A stretch of DNA of 64,000 nt from the NCBI GenBank assembly GCA_029246415.1, contig JAQWNF010000009.1:1-64000 (forward strand), written 5' to 3'. Origin of the DNA: Glaciecola sp. Lineage in GTDB: Bacteria; Pseudomonadota; Gammaproteobacteria; Enterobacterales; Alteromonadaceae. Position 1 is the first letter of the stretch, and every line of letters begins with the position of its first letter. Of the stretch, positions 17,308 through 25,562 are shown piece after piece. Under the pieces are notes generated by a model. That model was not told the DNA's origin. It ran no database searches and saw nothing but the letters and a program-made list of their open reading frames with translations. Both the position numbers and the translations under genes were made by a program.

Positions 17308-18162
17308 TTAAAAGACATAGCTGACGCTGGCGCTTAATGACGAGCGTGTTGAACGTGTCGTGGCAAACAAGGGGCTATTCATATCTGCGTCTGATACCGT
17401 GTTAAAGCGGGCGGTACTGCGAAATACCCAATTTTCAGAAATAGGGTAGGTGACCCCCACCTCTGCGGTATAGTTAATATTTGAGCCGGGTGTGTACGCG
17501 GTAAATTGCGTGCGTGCAGCTTCGGCCTCACTCACACCTAAGTAATATTCATTAATATTGCTATCAAAATACTGGACGCCTAGCAAACCGTGAACGTTCC
17601 AATTTCTGACTTGCCAATTACGACCGACCAAGGCGGTAGCGAGCATGCCTTTACTCTTGCCGGCAATGTCTTGTTTGAGCGTAAATTGTAAAACGTTCTC
17701 ACCCACATACCCGGTTAAGCGGCCGCCCAACATCACGCTGGTATCTCTGTCGTCTAGCTCTGCAAATTTCTCATCGGAATCTAAGCCACTAAATTGCGGG
17801 CCGACGACCAAATCTAAAGACCAGTTGTCACTTTCATAGGCATTATAGCCAAGTAACAATCCATCACCGCTTTCTCCGTATGCCTCGATAAATGCGTTGT
17901 GCCAAGTGTAACTGCCATTCATTACCAGATAACCGCTAGTCCATGTTTGTTCGTCTTCGGTTAACTTAGGTGCGATGCCGGTGGCGATACCCAGACCTAG
18001 CTCAAAGTAATTTTCGGTTGCGCTATTCGCCTCGGTAGACTGGCGTAATTTATGGGAAATATCACTCGCTGCACTGGCACCAGAAAAGCAGACACTAGTG
18101 AGAAGGAGCGAAGCCAATAAAAAGTGAGATGCACGGTGATGTTGCTTGATTAAAGTCGTCAT
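17308..18162 (-). CDS. MipA/OmpV family outer membrane protein
   Basis: A 284-aa protein with a signal peptide (LLASLLLTSVCFSGASA) and an outer-membrane barrel. Alternating strands run to the C-terminal aromatic residue (SLSASVSYVF). GLGIATGIAPKLTEDEQTWTSGYLVMNGSYTWHN fits MipA/OmpV. Members are barrels or murein-enzyme scaffolds. It is the first gene of the four-gene unit with DUF3019, rstA and rstB. Transcription is probably controlled by RstA through the site at 18240-18253. Confidence 0.88.
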   Translation of the reverse strand: MTTLIKQHHRASHFLLASLLLTSVCFSGASAASDISHKLRQSTEANSATENYFELGLGIATGIAPKLTEDEQTWTSGYLVMNGSYTWHNAFIEAYGESGDGLLLGYNAYESDNWSLDLVVGPQFSGLDSDEKFAELDDRDTSVMLGGRLTGYVGENVLQFTLKQDIAGKSKGMLATALVGRNWQVRNWNVHGLLGVQYFDSNINEYYLGVSEAEAARTQFTAYTPGSNINYTAEVGVTYPISENWVFRSTARFNTVSDADMNSPLFATTRSTRSSLSASVSYVF

Positions 18163-18460
18163 AAGTTTTGTCTGTGTGGTTGAAGTTGGTAATAGTATGC
18201 CCTTACAACCCTATAATGGACGTAACAACTTCTATCGTCTGTAACAAAATGTAGCGGTTAACAATTATAGTAACTAATTCCTAGCAAGCTCACTTTACTC
18301 GTTTCAAAAAATATAATAAATTTAAGTCGACATTTGTTGTTTGATTGTCGATACATTCAACTTCGCCACACTAACGACAGTTGATTCAGTTCAGTCAAAT
18401 TTACCTGTTAAGCACATATATCCCAACACAATTGTAATGCGTGTTCAGCTTGCGCGTCTG
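18163..18460. other. Promoter region between the MipA operon and the cbiX-like gene
   Basis: About 300 bp without a gene. It holds the RstA-box match at 18240-18253 and its half-site. The stretch from 18254 to 18460 is AT-rich and shows no clear terminator for the cbiX-like gene, which ends at 18461. Confidence 0.5.
18240..18253 (-). promoter_or_regulatory. RstA-box match upstream of the MipA operon
   Basis: On the minus strand the bases read TACATTTTGTTACA. This equals the E. coli RstA consensus TACATNTNGTTACA with no mismatch. A second half-site (GTTAC) lies at about 18221-18226, 22 bp away or two helical turns. The site is about 80 bp before the MipA-like start, where a regulator of this class would bind. 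Confidence 0.7.
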
Positions 18461-19357
18461 TCATATGCAAATACGCAGGTTGTTTAATGCGACCGAATAT
18501 TTTGCTGCTAATCGGTCTTTGAGTATCAACGCCAATAACGGGTGTTCCGACATGAGTTTGCTTATCTGAATATCTTCAAACACCCCATCTGCCATTAAGG
18601 CGTCACAGATATCTGAAACATCGCCGCCTTCACCGGCATGCCGGCCAGGCAATAAAAACAGCATCGCTGCAATACAATGTTGCTGGTGGGTCTTTGACGG
18701 GGTGAGATTTTCTAACAAGGGCTCATTAAACGCATATTCATCGCCTTCACGTCGCTCCATGGAACTGGCAATCACATGATGATTGAGCGTACTTTGATGT
18801 GCTTGACATAATGTGGCGACCTGCGTGGCAATGGCATTACGTACGGTATTCACAACTTTGATAGGCGTACCGTGATCAACAACAGCCACTGTGGCGGGCG
18901 AATTTGCATGCGTGTGGGCTAATACATGATCGAATAAAATCTGTGCCAGCCTTGGGTCAGGTACCGTTGGGTCATCACCACAGAGCGTGTTACAAATGGT
19001 GACGTTGAGCGCGGGGTTTTCTTCTCTTTCCTCTGCAATCACCTTTGGTAGGTACTCACTGATAGCCGCACTAGGGCCGATAAACGCAGGAATAATAATG
19101 ACGGTATTTTCATTGTTTTGCGCGCACAGTTTGAGGCGTTGGCGCACAATGAGCGCCGCTTCTCCATCAATGTCTTCGCTAGGGATTTTATGCGAGTGTA
19201 ATAGACTGACAGGCTCGACTTTAAGCCCTACGATTTCACTTAAATTCGCTGCTACTGAGCGTAATCCAAACACAGCCTGTGGGCGACGCGAACCGTTGTC
19301 GACAAGGAGTATGATAGGCTGTTGGGTGCCGGTGGTAAAGAGTGAGTCTTGTTGCAT
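18461..19357 (-). CDS. CbiX/SirB-like chelatase family protein
   Basis: A 298-aa protein with two CbiX-like halves. The first carries PIILLVDNGSRRPQAV and IIIPAFIGPSAAISEYLPKVI; the second carries TVAVVDHGTPIKVVNTVR and MLFLLPGRHAGEGGDVSDIC, with a histidine where class II chelatases bind metal. SirB and CbiX insert iron or cobalt into sirohydrochlorin. No other tetrapyrrole gene is nearby, so the substrate is uncertain. It is a lone gene, 100 bp from the next. Confidence 0.75.
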   Translation of the reverse strand: MQQDSLFTTGTQQPIILLVDNGSRRPQAVFGLRSVAANLSEIVGLKVEPVSLLHSHKIPSEDIDGEAALIVRQRLKLCAQNNENTVIIIPAFIGPSAAISEYLPKVIAEEREENPALNVTICNTLCGDDPTVPDPRLAQILFDHVLAHTHANSPATVAVVDHGTPIKVVNTVRNAIATQVATLCQAHQSTLNHHVIASSMERREGDEYAFNEPLLENLTPSKTHQQHCIAAMLFLLPGRHAGEGGDVSDICDALMADGVFEDIQISKLMSEHPLLALILKDRLAAKYSVALNNLRICI

Positions 19358-19456
19358 GCGTTAGTCTATTTGAGAGTAAAAGTTAGTTATACGTGATTTA
19401 TGCATTTTGGAGTAAAAAAATTTAATTGCAATTGCTATTTTCAAGGGTTCACTCCG

Positions 19457-20767
19457 CTAAAAATCACCTGATATGACTAGAGTTAAAGACTGCTCAGGAT
19501 TACTCAGTTTACTGTTGAGGATCGCTTTGATGCGCGCTACCAGCAATGGAGAGGTCCACTTTTCAGTCATTGATAGAAACAAATCGCTCGCTTTTTTATC
19601 GCCCTGGTCTGCTTGAATTCGAAACGCCGTCCATAAATCATAAATGTCGTTGCCACCTTGCTGTTGTAGAGCTAGGTCAATAGCCTGATGAATAAGTAAT
19701 CCGCAAGTGTAATACAAGTCAAAACGCCCTTTATCAGCCGCCTCAACAAGGGGGAAATGAGTTAGGCCTGTTGCACAGTGAGTTCTAAATCTATCAATTT
19801 TATGCGTTACATAGCCCTCAGTTTCAGGGTATAACGCGAGCAAGGCCCGTGCAGCCAACCAATCTGCATGTCCTTCATGGAGCCAAGATTCATCTCTATC
19901 ACCATAAAAATCACCTTGATATAAATGTGCAACTTCATGAGCAAAAAACCAAATCGTGTTATTCAAAAACGTCTTATCGCTTACCTTACTGCTTAGGTTA
20001 TTTTGATCCCAGTGCATGAAAATCTGGGAGGGTAATGTACCACCTTGAGACGAGTGTCCAGCAACATTAGCGTATGAAGCAAACAGTGTAGGTTTGATGC
20101 CTGTCAGTTTCCCTAAACCTTGCTCATAGTATTCCATTAGCTTCGGGATATCAGCGTCTAACGAATGCTTTATTCTATCTGGCAATCCTTTGTCAATTAC
20201 GGCGATAACGTTTTCAGTTTCTAGCGGTTTTTGTGGGCCGACATAAACATTCCTACCGTCATCATTATCTATCCAGCTAGCGTCGCCTTGCTGCACTGTA
20301 CCATTCAAGACGATATGCTCACCTGCAGGCACTTGCAGTGCAAACTGCCATTGATTAATCTCATCAAGACAGTACTCAATGCAAGCGAATAGGCGTCCTG
20401 TATATAGCAGTACTCCGCCATCAGAGTACGGTGAAAAAGGCGCGTAATCTTTGGCAAGGTGCTGATAGGTAGGCGTCAAGAGTAGGCTAACTTGCGTAAA
20501 ATAAGAGCCATCTTGTTTGATTATAAACTCTTGATCTGCAATAGATACAATCTCAAAACTTGAATCGTTTGGTTGCCAACGTTCAATTCGAGAAGCGTCT
20601 GGGTTCCTAATAAAACTTAAGCGTGACGCCGGCTTGTGTGTTTTATATGTTACTGTCCAATCGCCTTGTTTAGATTTCACTATTGAAATATCAACCATAG
20701 ACTCTACTGCCGCCCACGAATGAAAGCTAAAAAATAACAATAAAATACACCCAATTTTGTTCAACAT
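19457..20767 (-). CDS. Exported zinc-peptidase-like protein (gluzincin type)
   Basis: A 436-aa exported protein. The signal peptide is LNKIGCILLLFFSFHSWA. Near the middle, WFFAHEVAHLYQGDFYGDRDESWLHEGHADWLAARALLAL gives an HExxH followed by a glutamate about 20 residues later, the pattern of M1-like gluzincins. The beta-rich N-terminal half lacks the GxMEN substrate motif of M1 aminopeptidases. The start at 20767 has AGAGAG upstream and begins the signal peptide; an ATG at 20797 would precede it. It follows the retropepsin-like gene by 57 bp on the same strand. Substrate unknown. Confidence 0.8.
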   Translation of the reverse strand: MLNKIGCILLLFFSFHSWAAVESMVDISIVKSKQGDWTVTYKTHKPASRLSFIRNPDASRIERWQPNDSSFEIVSIADQEFIIKQDGSYFTQVSLLLTPTYQHLAKDYAPFSPYSDGGVLLYTGRLFACIEYCLDEINQWQFALQVPAGEHIVLNGTVQQGDASWIDNDDGRNVYVGPQKPLETENVIAVIDKGLPDRIKHSLDADIPKLMEYYEQGLGKLTGIKPTLFASYANVAGHSSQGGTLPSQIFMHWDQNNLSSKVSDKTFLNNTIWFFAHEVAHLYQGDFYGDRDESWLHEGHADWLAARALLALYPETEGYVTHKIDRFRTHCATGLTHFPLVEAADKGRFDLYYTCGLLIHQAIDLALQQQGGNDIYDLWTAFRIQADQGDKKASDLFLSMTEKWTSPLLVARIKAILNSKLSNPEQSLTLVISGDF

Positions 20768-20824
20768 AGTCTCTCTTTTAATCCCAGTCACAAGCACTGC
20801 GGTATCTGAATCAACGTGTGCGAT

Positions 20825-22063
20825 TTATTGAAAATAAGAATACCCTTCAATTTCTTCACTGATGACACTATAACAGTGCGAGCCACGGGAAATACACAGA
20901 TTATGTTGCCCTGCCATTGTAGCAATATCGTTGTACTCGCTCAGCGTGATGAGCGCTGCGGGTTTACCGTCGATTTGGGTCACAATATCGCCCACCTGAA
21001 TATCTAACTGACTAAATGGTAGGGTTGGAAACACATAGCGCACTACGAATTCGCCACTGCGGATTTTACGGAGTTCGAGTCCAAGCAGATTATAGTCGGT
21101 TACATAGGGTTTTTGGGGTACTAAATAAAACGCATCATTAGTGTAATCAACTACCGTCTTAAACTGATTCATCAGTGCATTGCCTAAGATCCACCAGTCA
21201 TCTTCATCATCACTGGGGATGAGGTTCACTTTTACATTCTCAATGGCAATATCACCTAACGTTAACTGCGGAAGGCTAACGCGGTCGTGTTCAACTTTAC
21301 CGCTTAAACCAAAATCAGCAGCGCGCACACGGGTGGATGTAATCGTAATATCATTGGCTTTCGGGTACGCGGTGCTCAACTTGACGTAGTGCCTGCTGCC
21401 AGTGTCGATAATGAATGATTCCGTGACGGAAACAGTGTCGTTAAACGAGAGTGTACCAGTAACAGACACTTTACTCATAAAACGGCTCATCTCTAGCATT
21501 TGCGCATCTTGCTCCGGTTGATAGGGTTCTGCTGAGAGATAAATCGTCTTGGCATTGGCATCAAACTCCCAAGCGAAGTGACGCATCATGTCATGACCAA
21601 TCACACCGTCGTAGATCGCTTCGTCTTCGCGCAGATAGTAATGAGTTTTCGATACAGGGATCATCGCTGCTTTCATACCATCAAAAGCTACACCGCCTAA
21701 ATTGATGCGCTGGATTTCAGTTTGATAGGCCTGGCTGTTACTCTCTTGGCCCCACCCGCTTAGTGCGAGGTCAAAGCCACGTGGCAAGTTCAAGCGCTGT
21801 ACTGCAGGCGTGTCCATTAAAGTCAAAAAACGTGCGCCGGTATCCAATAAAAACAACAACCTTTCGCCGTTAACTGTGGCATAAACATAAGGCTTTTCAT
21901 CTGCATAGAGCGCGTCCAATGCAACACGAGTTTGTCCACTAAACACCGGCTCAATATTGGCGTTTATTTGCATCATGCGCAGTGAATTAGCGACATTACA
22001 ACCGCATAAAGTGATACACAGAAGCACAAGACCAATCAAAGAAAACAGTTTGGATTCAAACAT
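20825..22063 (-). CDS. Retropepsin-like aspartyl protease lipoprotein with PDZ-like end
   Basis: A 412-aa protein with a lipoprotein signal (LLCITLCGC, cysteine near residue 22). Two aspartyl-protease half domains follow: FLLDTGARFLTL near residue 72 and SFIIDTGSRHYVKL near 217, each with hydrophobic strands around DTG. The last 80 residues (LPFSQLDIQVGDIVTQIDGKPA) resemble a PDZ domain. It is divergent from the ABC exporter genes and probably heads an operon with the zinc-peptidase-like gene. A 17-bp motif shared with other units of the region lies 60 bp upstream. Proposed role: periplasmic proteolysis. Confidence 0.8.
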   Translation of the reverse strand: MFESKLFSLIGLVLLCITLCGCNVANSLRMMQINANIEPVFSGQTRVALDALYADEKPYVYATVNGERLLFLLDTGARFLTLMDTPAVQRLNLPRGFDLALSGWGQESNSQAYQTEIQRINLGGVAFDGMKAAMIPVSKTHYYLREDEAIYDGVIGHDMMRHFAWEFDANAKTIYLSAEPYQPEQDAQMLEMSRFMSKVSVTGTLSFNDTVSVTESFIIDTGSRHYVKLSTAYPKANDITITSTRVRAADFGLSGKVEHDRVSLPQLTLGDIAIENVKVNLIPSDDEDDWWILGNALMNQFKTVVDYTNDAFYLVPQKPYVTDYNLLGLELRKIRSGEFVVRYVFPTLPFSQLDIQVGDIVTQIDGKPAALITLSEYNDIATMAGQHNLCISRGSHCYSVISEEIEGYSYFQ

Positions 22064-22122
22064 AGGCAGGCCCTTTAAAAGCTATTAGTTTGTCTAATTG
22101 CAACGATCCTAGATGAAAGGCT

Positions 22123-22139
22123 GTGAAGCAAATGTGAAA
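22123..22139 (-). promoter_or_regulatory. Direct-repeat regulator box 1 (minus strand)
   Basis: Reads TTTCACATTTGCTTCAC on the minus strand: two TTCAC hexamer-type repeats with an 11-bp period, the geometry bound by OmpR-family regulators. It points to the retropepsin-like gene, 60 bp away. Confidence 0.65.
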
Positions 22140-22154
22140 TGAAGCGTTTTTTGC

Positions 22155-22171
22155 TTTCACATCTATTTCAC
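22155..22171 (+). promoter_or_regulatory. Direct-repeat regulator box 2
   Basis: Reads TTTCACATCTATTTCAC: TTTCAC twice, 11 bp apart. It faces the ABC exporter genes and lies 46 bp before the ATG at 22218. Confidence 0.68.
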
Positions 22172-22217
22172 TTGGTATGCCTTAAGTTTGTTACACGCTA
22201 GTAAAGGAGCAAAACCT

Positions 22218-22940
22218 ATGTCATCGCACAGCCATTCACAAATCGAATTACACCAGATTGGTCAATCATTCGTTACCCACCAACACAACGTGCATTTATT
22301 CGCGGACTTAAGTTTTTCAATTAAACAAGGTCAGTCCTATGCGATAACCGGGCCCTCGGGCTCGGGCAAGTCGAGTTTATTAATGCTTGCCTCAGGTTTA
22401 GAGCAACCTACCGCTGGCAAGGTTGTGTACAGTAATCAGGGGCACACTCAACCGCTCAGCCAGATCCGCTCGGAGATTGGTTTTATCTTTCAGCAGTTTC
22501 ACTTATTGCCTGAGTTCGACGCATTAAATAATGTGGCGCTACCACTTAAATTACGCGGTGATAAACAGGCGCTTACCATTGCCAAGCAGTGGCTAGAAAA
22601 AGTCGGGTTAGGCCATCGACTTAAGCATAAACCAGCCGAGCTAAGCGGTGGTGAGCAACAGCGCGTAGCAATTGCCAGAGCGTTGGTATTTAATCCAAAA
22701 TTCATTTTTGCCGATGAGCCAACGGGTAACTTAGACGCACACAGTGCTGGTGATATCGCGGATCTGCTGTTTGATTGTTGTCGCGAGAAAGGGGCTGGGC
22801 TGGTCCTGGTAACCCACAGTGATTTCTTGGCGCAGCAAGCTCAGCATCAGTTGCGGCTTAATGCAGGAAAATGCGAATGGTTGAACGCACAACAAGGCGT
22901 AGCAGATACAGCTCGGCACGGGAATCAACGTCATGCATAA
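22218..22940 (+). CDS. ABC transporter ATP-binding protein (LolD/YbbA type)
   Basis: A 240-aa ATPase. Walker A is GPSGSGKSSLL, the Q-loop is FIFQQFHLLP, the signature is LSGGEQQRVAIARAL, Walker B is FIFADEPTGNLD and the switch histidine is in LVTHSD. The start at 22218 follows AAAGGAG by 8 nt; an upstream frame from 22188 lacks a ribosome site. The stop overlaps the permease start by 8 bp. The pair resembles LolD-like exporters working on lipids, lipoproteins or peptides in the inner membrane. Confidence 0.93.
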   Translation: MSSHSHSQIELHQIGQSFVTHQHNVHLFADLSFSIKQGQSYAITGPSGSGKSSLLMLASGLEQPTAGKVVYSNQGHTQPLSQIRSEIGFIFQQFHLLPEFDALNNVALPLKLRGDKQALTIAKQWLEKVGLGHRLKHKPAELSGGEQQRVAIARALVFNPKFIFADEPTGNLDAHSAGDIADLLFDCCREKGAGLVLVTHSDFLAQQAQHQLRLNAGKCEWLNAQQGVADTARHGNQRHA

Positions 22941-25422
22941 ACCTATTTTACCCTTGGCTTGGCGGCTATTTGTAGAAGATGCCCGTACCGTTAATCACCG
23001 CGTATTACAAGCCACTCAAACCCTATTGATGGTGTTTATTGTTACGCTCACATTAACCAGTGAATCGGTACAACAGCACCTTGAGCATAATATGGCGAAT
23101 CTCTTGGGCGCTGATGCTGTGGTGACTCACAACGGTGCATTAAGTAAAGACGAATTTGCTTATTTAGAACAAACCAGCAGCGCAGTGATTTATACCCAGA
23201 GTTTAAAAACAACCTTAACCCACGATAATAAATGGCAGCGCGTATCCCTTAAGGCCGTTGATGAAAGCTATCCGCTACAAGGCCAAGTGCAAATTTCCGA
23301 TAGTCAAAGTGAGGCTGCTTATAGTGCTGAATTTGCACCCGCGCCTGGTGATATATGGCTAGATTCTCGCCTCGCTGCAGGGCTGGCGATTGCTGTTGGC
23401 GATACATTGACAATTTCTGATATTCCGTTAACCGTGACTCACATAGTGCATCATGAGCCAGACCGCTTAATGGAAGGACATAACGTCGATATGCGCGCAT
23501 TGGTTCATCGCCAAGACTTTTCACTGTTGGAATTTGCCGACGATACTATTCAATATCGTTATTTGCTGAACGCCGATAAGCAGCAAATTGACCAACTATT
23601 AACTTGGCAACAACAGCAGTTGCTCAGCGCAGAATTTCGTCACCGCCAAGGTGCGCATCCGTTGGCACTCTTTTGGCAGCGTACTGAGAACTTTATGGGT
23701 TTGGCATCAGTGATATTGCTGTTTATGGCGGCTATTGCCATTTATCAAATTTCACGCATTCAGATCCGTAGAGAGCAGCATTTTAGCGCAGTGTGTATGA
23801 GCGTTGGTGCGTCGCGTTTAGAAGGGCTAAAAGTATCGGTTTACAAGTGGTTACTGCATATCGTCGCTTTGTTTCCAATAGTCTTGGGGATTGCCACCTT
23901 ATGCCATTGGGTGATCATCGATTGGTTATCAGCAACGTTGAACAATCTTACCTGGCAACCGAGCTTTATCCAACCAGGGTTTGCCTTTGGCGTTTGCGCG
24001 CTATTATTGGCGGTATTTCAATTGCCAGTTTGGCTGTCGCTTAAGCAAGCGTCAGTTAAACAGTTGGTAATTAACTTTCCACACCCTCAGCGGGCAATAG
24101 TGTCACTTGGCAGTGGTATAGCTGTATTGCTAGTGGTCACGGCAATTTATTCTGACAATGGCTTGCTCACCGCCATGGTGTTGGGTTCGATGGCAGCCTG
24201 TGTGGCTTTGATTGCCCTGGTGAGCTGGTTGAGTTTAACGTTAGGTGAAAAACTGACGCAGCGATATTCAGGCCTAATTCCTTTTGCTACCTTTATGATG
24301 CGCCAGCGCATTGTGAGTAAATCTACGCAGATCATGGGCGTTGGCTTGTGTGCTTTTTTACTACTCTTTACTTTGATGTTGTTGCGTGACTTGGGCAATA
24401 CCATGGAAAAATATCAGCGTCAGAACGACGGTAATTTATTTGTTTCACAGGCTGATAGTTCACAAATGCAGGCCGTTGAGGCATGGGCGTTGAACCAAGG
24501 CGGTGAAGTGCGCCAACAAAAACGATTTATGTACGCCAAACTTATTCGCGTCAATGAGCAGTCTCTGGATGAATTTGCTACGCGCCCCAGTGAGAGTTTA
24601 GCGACGTTTAAGCGTTCGATTCGCATGCATTGGACAGATGTAATACCGAGTAATAATCGTCTGATGAATGGGCAGTGGTGGACAACTGAGCCACAAGGAC
24701 AACAGAACTGGAAACAAATCTCGGTTGAACAAGAGGTGATGACCGACATCGGCTTAGCCATTGGCGATCAATTGACCTTTATGGTGGACGAACAAGCGGT
24801 TGATTTTATGATTGTGGCTAGCCATGCCTACAAGCCTGGCGCCGGTTCAATTACATTTTGGGTGCAAATGCCCAGCACAGCGGTCAGGTTCTTAACTGCG
24901 CCCCACTATTTTATGGCCAGTATAGAAACTACTGAAGACAGCGTTAATACCTTGGGTGAATTGTGGCAGCAGCATCCGACGCTGCGAATGGTATCTATGC
25001 GTGAAATGATGGCGCGCTTTGATAATACCTTGTCCTTGGTTACGCAAATTATCAGTGGCTTTGCAGTGATGATCATGTGCTTGGCGAGTATTGTAATTGT
25101 GTCGTCGGTATTGGCCTTTGATCGCCAAGAGCGTAGGAAAAACAGTGTGATCATGAGTTTTGGTTTGCCCAAACGCACGTGTTTACATATTAACCTGATT
25201 GAGTGGGCGATGACCGGTGGCATCGCGGCTTGTGGTGCCATGTTTGGCACTTGGTTCGCGGGCATATTGATGTATCAATCGCAGTTTTCACTGCCTTATT
25301 CACCGGACTTTATTTGGTTAAGTGGAACCTTGTTGGTGTTTATGGCCATAGTTGTCATTATTGGCCATGTGGCCAGTCGTAACAGTTTACGCAGTTCGAT
25401 TCGTGAATTATTGGCTGAGTAA
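22933..25422 (+). CDS. FtsX-class ABC permease (YbbP type)
   Basis: An 829-aa integral inner-membrane protein. N-terminal helix at about 27-45, a periplasmic domain of about 190 residues, then helices from about 255 in two FtsX-type bundles (around 255-470 and 705-825) separated by a second soluble domain. The double FtsX-like layout matches YbbP. It pairs with the ATPase before it, overlapping by 8 bp. No membrane-fusion or outer-membrane partner is adjacent. Substrate unknown. Confidence 0.88.
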   Translation: MHKPILPLAWRLFVEDARTVNHRVLQATQTLLMVFIVTLTLTSESVQQHLEHNMANLLGADAVVTHNGALSKDEFAYLEQTSSAVIYTQSLKTTLTHDNKWQRVSLKAVDESYPLQGQVQISDSQSEAAYSAEFAPAPGDIWLDSRLAAGLAIAVGDTLTISDIPLTVTHIVHHEPDRLMEGHNVDMRALVHRQDFSLLEFADDTIQYRYLLNADKQQIDQLLTWQQQQLLSAEFRHRQGAHPLALFWQRTENFMGLASVILLFMAAIAIYQISRIQIRREQHFSAVCMSVGASRLEGLKVSVYKWLLHIVALFPIVLGIATLCHWVIIDWLSATLNNLTWQPSFIQPGFAFGVCALLLAVFQLPVWLSLKQASVKQLVINFPHPQRAIVSLGSGIAVLLVVTAIYSDNGLLTAMVLGSMAACVALIALVSWLSLTLGEKLTQRYSGLIPFATFMMRQRIVSKSTQIMGVGLCAFLLLFTLMLLRDLGNTMEKYQRQNDGNLFVSQADSSQMQAVEAWALNQGGEVRQQKRFMYAKLIRVNEQSLDEFATRPSESLATFKRSIRMHWTDVIPSNNRLMNGQWWTTEPQGQQNWKQISVEQEVMTDIGLAIGDQLTFMVDEQAVDFMIVASHAYKPGAGSITFWVQMPSTAVRFLTAPHYFMASIETTEDSVNTLGELWQQHPTLRMVSMREMMARFDNTLSLVTQIISGFAVMIMCLASIVIVSSVLAFDRQERRKNSVIMSFGLPKRTCLHINLIEWAMTGGIAACGAMFGTWFAGILMYQSQFSLPYSPDFIWLSGTLLVFMAIVVIIGHVASRNSLRSSIRELLAE

Positions 25423-25429
25423 GCGGCCT

Positions 25430-25486
25430 CAGAGGACTGAATGCTTTCAGCGGGTTGAGAGCAGTCAGCGGACTGAAAGCCCTCTG
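25430..25486. repeat. Long imperfect hairpin before the DJ-1-like gene
   Basis: CAGAGG (25430-25435) pairs with CCTCTG (25481-25486) and GCTTTCAG (25443-25450) with CTGAAAGC (25473-25480). The seven bases between the arms on the left are bulged. No T run follows on the plus strand, so it is not an ordinary terminator. It could slow or stabilise the mRNA between the permease and the next unit. Confidence 0.5.
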
Positions 25487-25500
25487 CGAAAAAAATACAA

Positions 25501-25517
25501 TTTCACATTCGTTTCAC
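25501..25517 (+). promoter_or_regulatory. Direct-repeat regulator box 3
   Basis: Reads TTTCACATTCGTTTCAC, with TTTCAC twice at an 11-bp period. It lies 45 bp before the ATG at 25563 of the DJ-1-like gene, nearly the same distance as box 2 from its gene. Confidence 0.68.
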
Positions 25518-25562
25518 GCACCACCGCATAAAGTAAAACTCTACCAACAAAGGAGATACTTT

